Positions 5,127 to 6,498 of a stretch of 6,498 nucleotides of DNA are shown here, piece after piece. Each line of letters starts with the position of its first letter. Positions within the stretch are counted from its first letter, which is position 1. The translations under genes and the position numbers were made by a program. Under the pieces are notes generated by a model, which saw only the letters and a list, made by a program, of their open reading frames with translations, ran no database searches and was not told where the DNA came from. Source of the DNA: Nitrosarchaeum sp. (GTDB taxonomy: Archaea > Thermoproteota > Nitrososphaeria > Nitrososphaerales > Nitrosopumilaceae). The stretch is taken from contig SCUP01000261.1 of assembly GCA_004297665.1 (NCBI GenBank), positions 1 through 6,498 of the forward strand, read 5' to 3'.

Positions 5127-5137
5127 CCATTAAATGG
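5127..5137 (-). promoter_or_regulatory. Putative TATA box of the M50 gene inside an 11-bp inverted repeat
   Basis: CCATTAAATGG has 5-bp perfect arms around a central A. On the minus strand its TTTAAT core is centred 27 bp from the protease ATG (5105), so it fits a TATA box for a leaderless message. The symmetry could also mark an operator, which would then overlap the core promoter. Confidence 0.4.
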
Positions 5138-5145
5138 TTTTGTGG

Positions 5146-5160
5146 TTTAAAATTAAATAT
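5146..5160 (+). promoter_or_regulatory. Putative TATA box for the acetyltransferase
   Basis: An AT-only run (TTTAAAATTAAATAT) ends 21 bp before ATG 5182, with TTAAATAT centred about 25 bp upstream, consistent with leaderless transcription. A second AT run (5165-5175) is too close to the start to act as a TATA box. Confidence 0.45.
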
Positions 5161-5181
5161 TGACAATAAAATATACTAGTT

Positions 5182-5679
5182 ATGCAAGTAATTCTCAGAC
5201 AATTGGGTGACTGTAACATACGTCGTGCAGAACCAAGCGATCTAATTCCAGTCATGGAAATCAATCTAAAAACACTTCCTGAACATTATTCTGATTATTT
5301 CTATGAAAGTCTACTTGCAGAAATTCCGGAGGCTTTCATTGTTGCAGAAATTGGAGGAAAACATGTTGGTTATATAATGTGCAAAACTGAATATGGTTTT
5401 TCTAATTTCAAAAAATTAGGATTTGTAAAAAAAGGTCATGTGGTATCTATTGCAGTTCTTGATGAATATAGAAAAAAAGGAATTGGCAAAGCACTAGTTG
5501 AAGAATCTGTAAATGGTGTTAAACTAAAAAAATGTGACGAGTTCTATCTTGAGGTACGATGTAGTAATAATGATGCTGTACGATTGTATGAAAAACTCGG
5601 TTTTGTTATTAGACAAAAACTTAGTGCATATTATCGTGATGGTGAAGACGCATATCTTATGGCAATTGAATTAAACTAG
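5182..5679 (+). CDS. rimI: GNAT-family N-acetyltransferase, archaeal Ard1/RimI type
   Basis: A 165-residue acetyl-CoA-dependent acetyltransferase that probably acetylates protein N-termini. The GNAT order is clear: IRRAEPSDL (13-21) in the first strand and helix, VAEIGGKHVGYIMCK (54-68), HVVSIAVLDEYRKKGIGKAL (86-105) with the acetyl-CoA pyrophosphate loop RKKGIG (97-102), FYLEVRCSNNDAVRLYEKLGF (121-141), and YYRDGEDAYLM (150-160). The loop leading into GHVVSIAVL and the YYRDGEDAYLM ending closely resemble the crenarchaeal Ard1/NatA-like enzyme rather than bacterial RimI, so ribosomal protein S18 need not be the target. The symbol follows common annotation of archaeal homologues. Start ATG 5182 adds an 11-residue leader before the GNAT fold and has a TATA-like box at the right distance. 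The small membrane protein gene follows 38 bp after the stop. Confidence 0.92.
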   Translation: MQVILRQLGDCNIRRAEPSDLIPVMEINLKTLPEHYSDYFYESLLAEIPEAFIVAEIGGKHVGYIMCKTEYGFSNFKKLGFVKKGHVVSIAVLDEYRKKGIGKALVEESVNGVKLKKCDEFYLEVRCSNNDAVRLYEKLGFVIRQKLSAYYRDGEDAYLMAIELN

Positions 5680-5685
5680 TTCAAA

Positions 5686-5699
5686 CCAATAAATAACTC
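5686..5699 (+). promoter_or_regulatory. Putative BRE/TATA element for the small membrane protein gene
   Basis: CCAATAAATAACTC lies in the 38-bp spacer, with AATAAATA centred about 26 bp before ATG 5718. It suggests that the small gene has its own leaderless promoter as well as possible read-through from the acetyltransferase. Confidence 0.45.
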
Positions 5700-5717
5700 A
5701 CTCCAAACTTTAGCTCA

Positions 5718-5936
5718 ATGGATAAACGTAAAGGAATGGGGATTACAATTTTTGTACTATGCATTACCGCATTCTTTCTTTATGCATATTTGCTAATGCT
5801 ATCTGAATGGAGTCCTATTGTGTTACAATTATCCATTTTGATGATTGCAGGTGGAATACTTGGTGTAGTAGCTTGGATTGGATATGTAATGGCAACGACA
5901 AAACCATCATCTGCATCAATTTCATCAGACGATTAA
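5718..5936 (+). CDS. Small two-helix membrane protein, unknown function
   Basis: I do not recognise a named family. The 72-residue product has a short basic N-terminus (MDKRKG), a hydrophobic helix at about residues 8-28 and a second at about 34-59, joined by a short loop with SEWSP, and then a polar Ser-rich acidic tail ending in SSDD. The positive N-terminus and short loop suggest a hairpin with both ends in the cytoplasm. No catalytic motif is visible. The coding frame is supported by normal composition, an ATG with a TATA-like box 26 bp upstream, and a tight fit between neighbours: 38 bp after the acetyltransferase and one base before the end of the opposite-strand methyltransferase gene. 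Confidence 0.75.
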   Translation: MDKRKGMGITIFVLCITAFFLYAYLLMLSEWSPIVLQLSILMIAGGILGVVAWIGYVMATTKPSSASISSDD

Positions 5937-5937
5937 T

Positions 5938-6498
5938 TTATTTTGAAATCTTTACATCTACAACTGTTTGATAATATCTAGGACCTACAGCTCTGACTAT
6001 TTTTGATCCTAAAATTTCTGATTTAACTGGAGTTACTTGCAAATAGTGTTCTTCTGATAGTTTTCCAGCATTTGATTTTTTATCTGCATGAATGTGAGAA
6101 TAATAGTGAATTATTCCCCCACTTTTTGTTGCACTAATTGCAGATTTTAAGAATTCATCTGATCTTTCAGGAAGAAGCATCAAAGTTCTATCTGATTTAT
6201 TCTCTAATTGTTCTTGAATTATTTGTGATGCATCTCCATTTATTGAGATAACGTTTCCTGCAAGCTTGTTTGTGATTATATTTTTTTCACAAAGTTTTGC
6301 TGCAATTGGATTAATATCTATGCTATATACAGTACATTTCTTCTTTTTTGCAATCATAATTGAAAACATGCCTACGCCTGCAAACATATTGACTATAGTT
6401 TCTCCATCTTGAACTAAATTGGCGATTCTTTCTCTTTCAGTAGATAATCTAGGTGAAAAAAATGCATTTTCAACATCAACTGTAAATTTACAGCCAAA
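5938..6498 (-). CDS. trm5: Trm5-like tRNA (guanine37-N1)-methyltransferase, C-terminal part
   Basis: The frame stays open to the window edge, so the visible 186 residues are the C-terminal part of a longer protein. A Met at 6387 is internal: residues upstream of it, FFSPRLSTERERI (13-25) and GETIVNMFAGVGMFS (32-46), form the conserved Trm5 core. The SAM-binding loop is MFAGVGMFS, followed by the acidic strand end SIDINP (59-64) and NGDAS. The enzyme transfers methyl from S-adenosylmethionine to N1 of G37, next to the anticodon, preventing frameshifts; in archaea m1G37 is also the first step towards wyosine bases. The motif that reads MNLP in Trm5 is MLLP here (107-110). Taw2 is the main alternative, but the SPRLxTER stretch and EFL after the LP motif favour Trm5. 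Confidence 0.85.
   Translation of the reverse strand, partial: FGCKFTVDVENAFFSPRLSTERERIANLVQDGETIVNMFAGVGMFSIMIAKKKKCTVYSIDINPIAAKLCEKNIITNKLAGNVISINGDASQIIQEQLENKSDRTLMLLPERSDEFLKSAISATKSGGIIHYYSHIHADKKSNAGKLSEEHYLQVTPVKSEILGSKIVRAVGPRYYQTVVDVKISK

Noticed and set aside
6385..6387. ATG as the start of the methyltransferase
   Set aside because: The same frame upstream encodes conserved Trm5 residues (SPRLSTER, GETIVN), so this Met is internal and the gene runs off the window.
1..6498. Mobile element, CRISPR array, defence or other multi-gene novel system
   Set aside because: I found no transposase, integrase, direct repeat array, or cluster of unknown genes; the genes are housekeeping types in mixed orientation.

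Overview
The window looks like a chromosomal segment of an ammonia-oxidising archaeon (Thaumarchaeota/Nitrososphaerota, probably a marine Nitrosopumilus or Nitrosarchaeum relative). The DNA is AT-rich, genes are tightly packed on both strands, and start codons mostly lack clear Shine-Dalgarno sites but have an AT-rich TATA-like box about 25 bp upstream, as in leaderless archaeal transcription. The protein families are archaeal: a GGPP synthase for isoprenoid lipids, an Ard1/RimI-type acetyltransferase, Trm5, and an S2P-type M50 protease. One tRNA carries a bulge-helix-bulge intron. The lineage is inferred from these features and was not tested by a search.

Layout. 1-348 (+) is the C-terminal end of complex I subunit NuoN. 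It overlaps, tail to tail, a polyprenyl (GGPP-type) synthase on the minus strand (338-1189). Behind that is tRNA-Glu(UUC) on the minus strand (1234-1327), interrupted by a 15-nt intron in the T-loop. Divergent from the tRNA is a heme-oxygenase-like di-iron protein resembling CADD/TenA/PqqC (1409-2041, +). Then come tRNA-Met(CAU) (2083-2156, +) and a probable C/D box guide RNA (about 2201-2263, +). pyrE (2269-2874, -) and a divergent LarA-like protein (2925-4007, +) are read from one short shared promoter region. The LarA-like gene ends inside the 3' end of an M50 membrane protease gene (3999-5105, -). Divergent from that are an N-acetyltransferase (5182-5679, +) and a small two-helix membrane protein (5718-5936, +). 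The window closes with the C-terminal part of a Trm5-like tRNA m1G37 methyltransferase (5938-6498, -), whose N-terminus lies outside.

The genes are mostly housekeeping (energy conservation, membrane lipids, pyrimidine synthesis, tRNA and its modification, protein processing and acetylation) and do not form one operon. I see no mobile element, CRISPR array or defence system. The points of most interest are small: the minimal tRNA intron, the guide RNA that has its own promoter, the CADD-like enzyme that keeps the candidate sacrificial Tyr and Lys, the LarA-fold protein without recognisable catalytic motifs, and the altered NLP motif in the Trm5-like protein.
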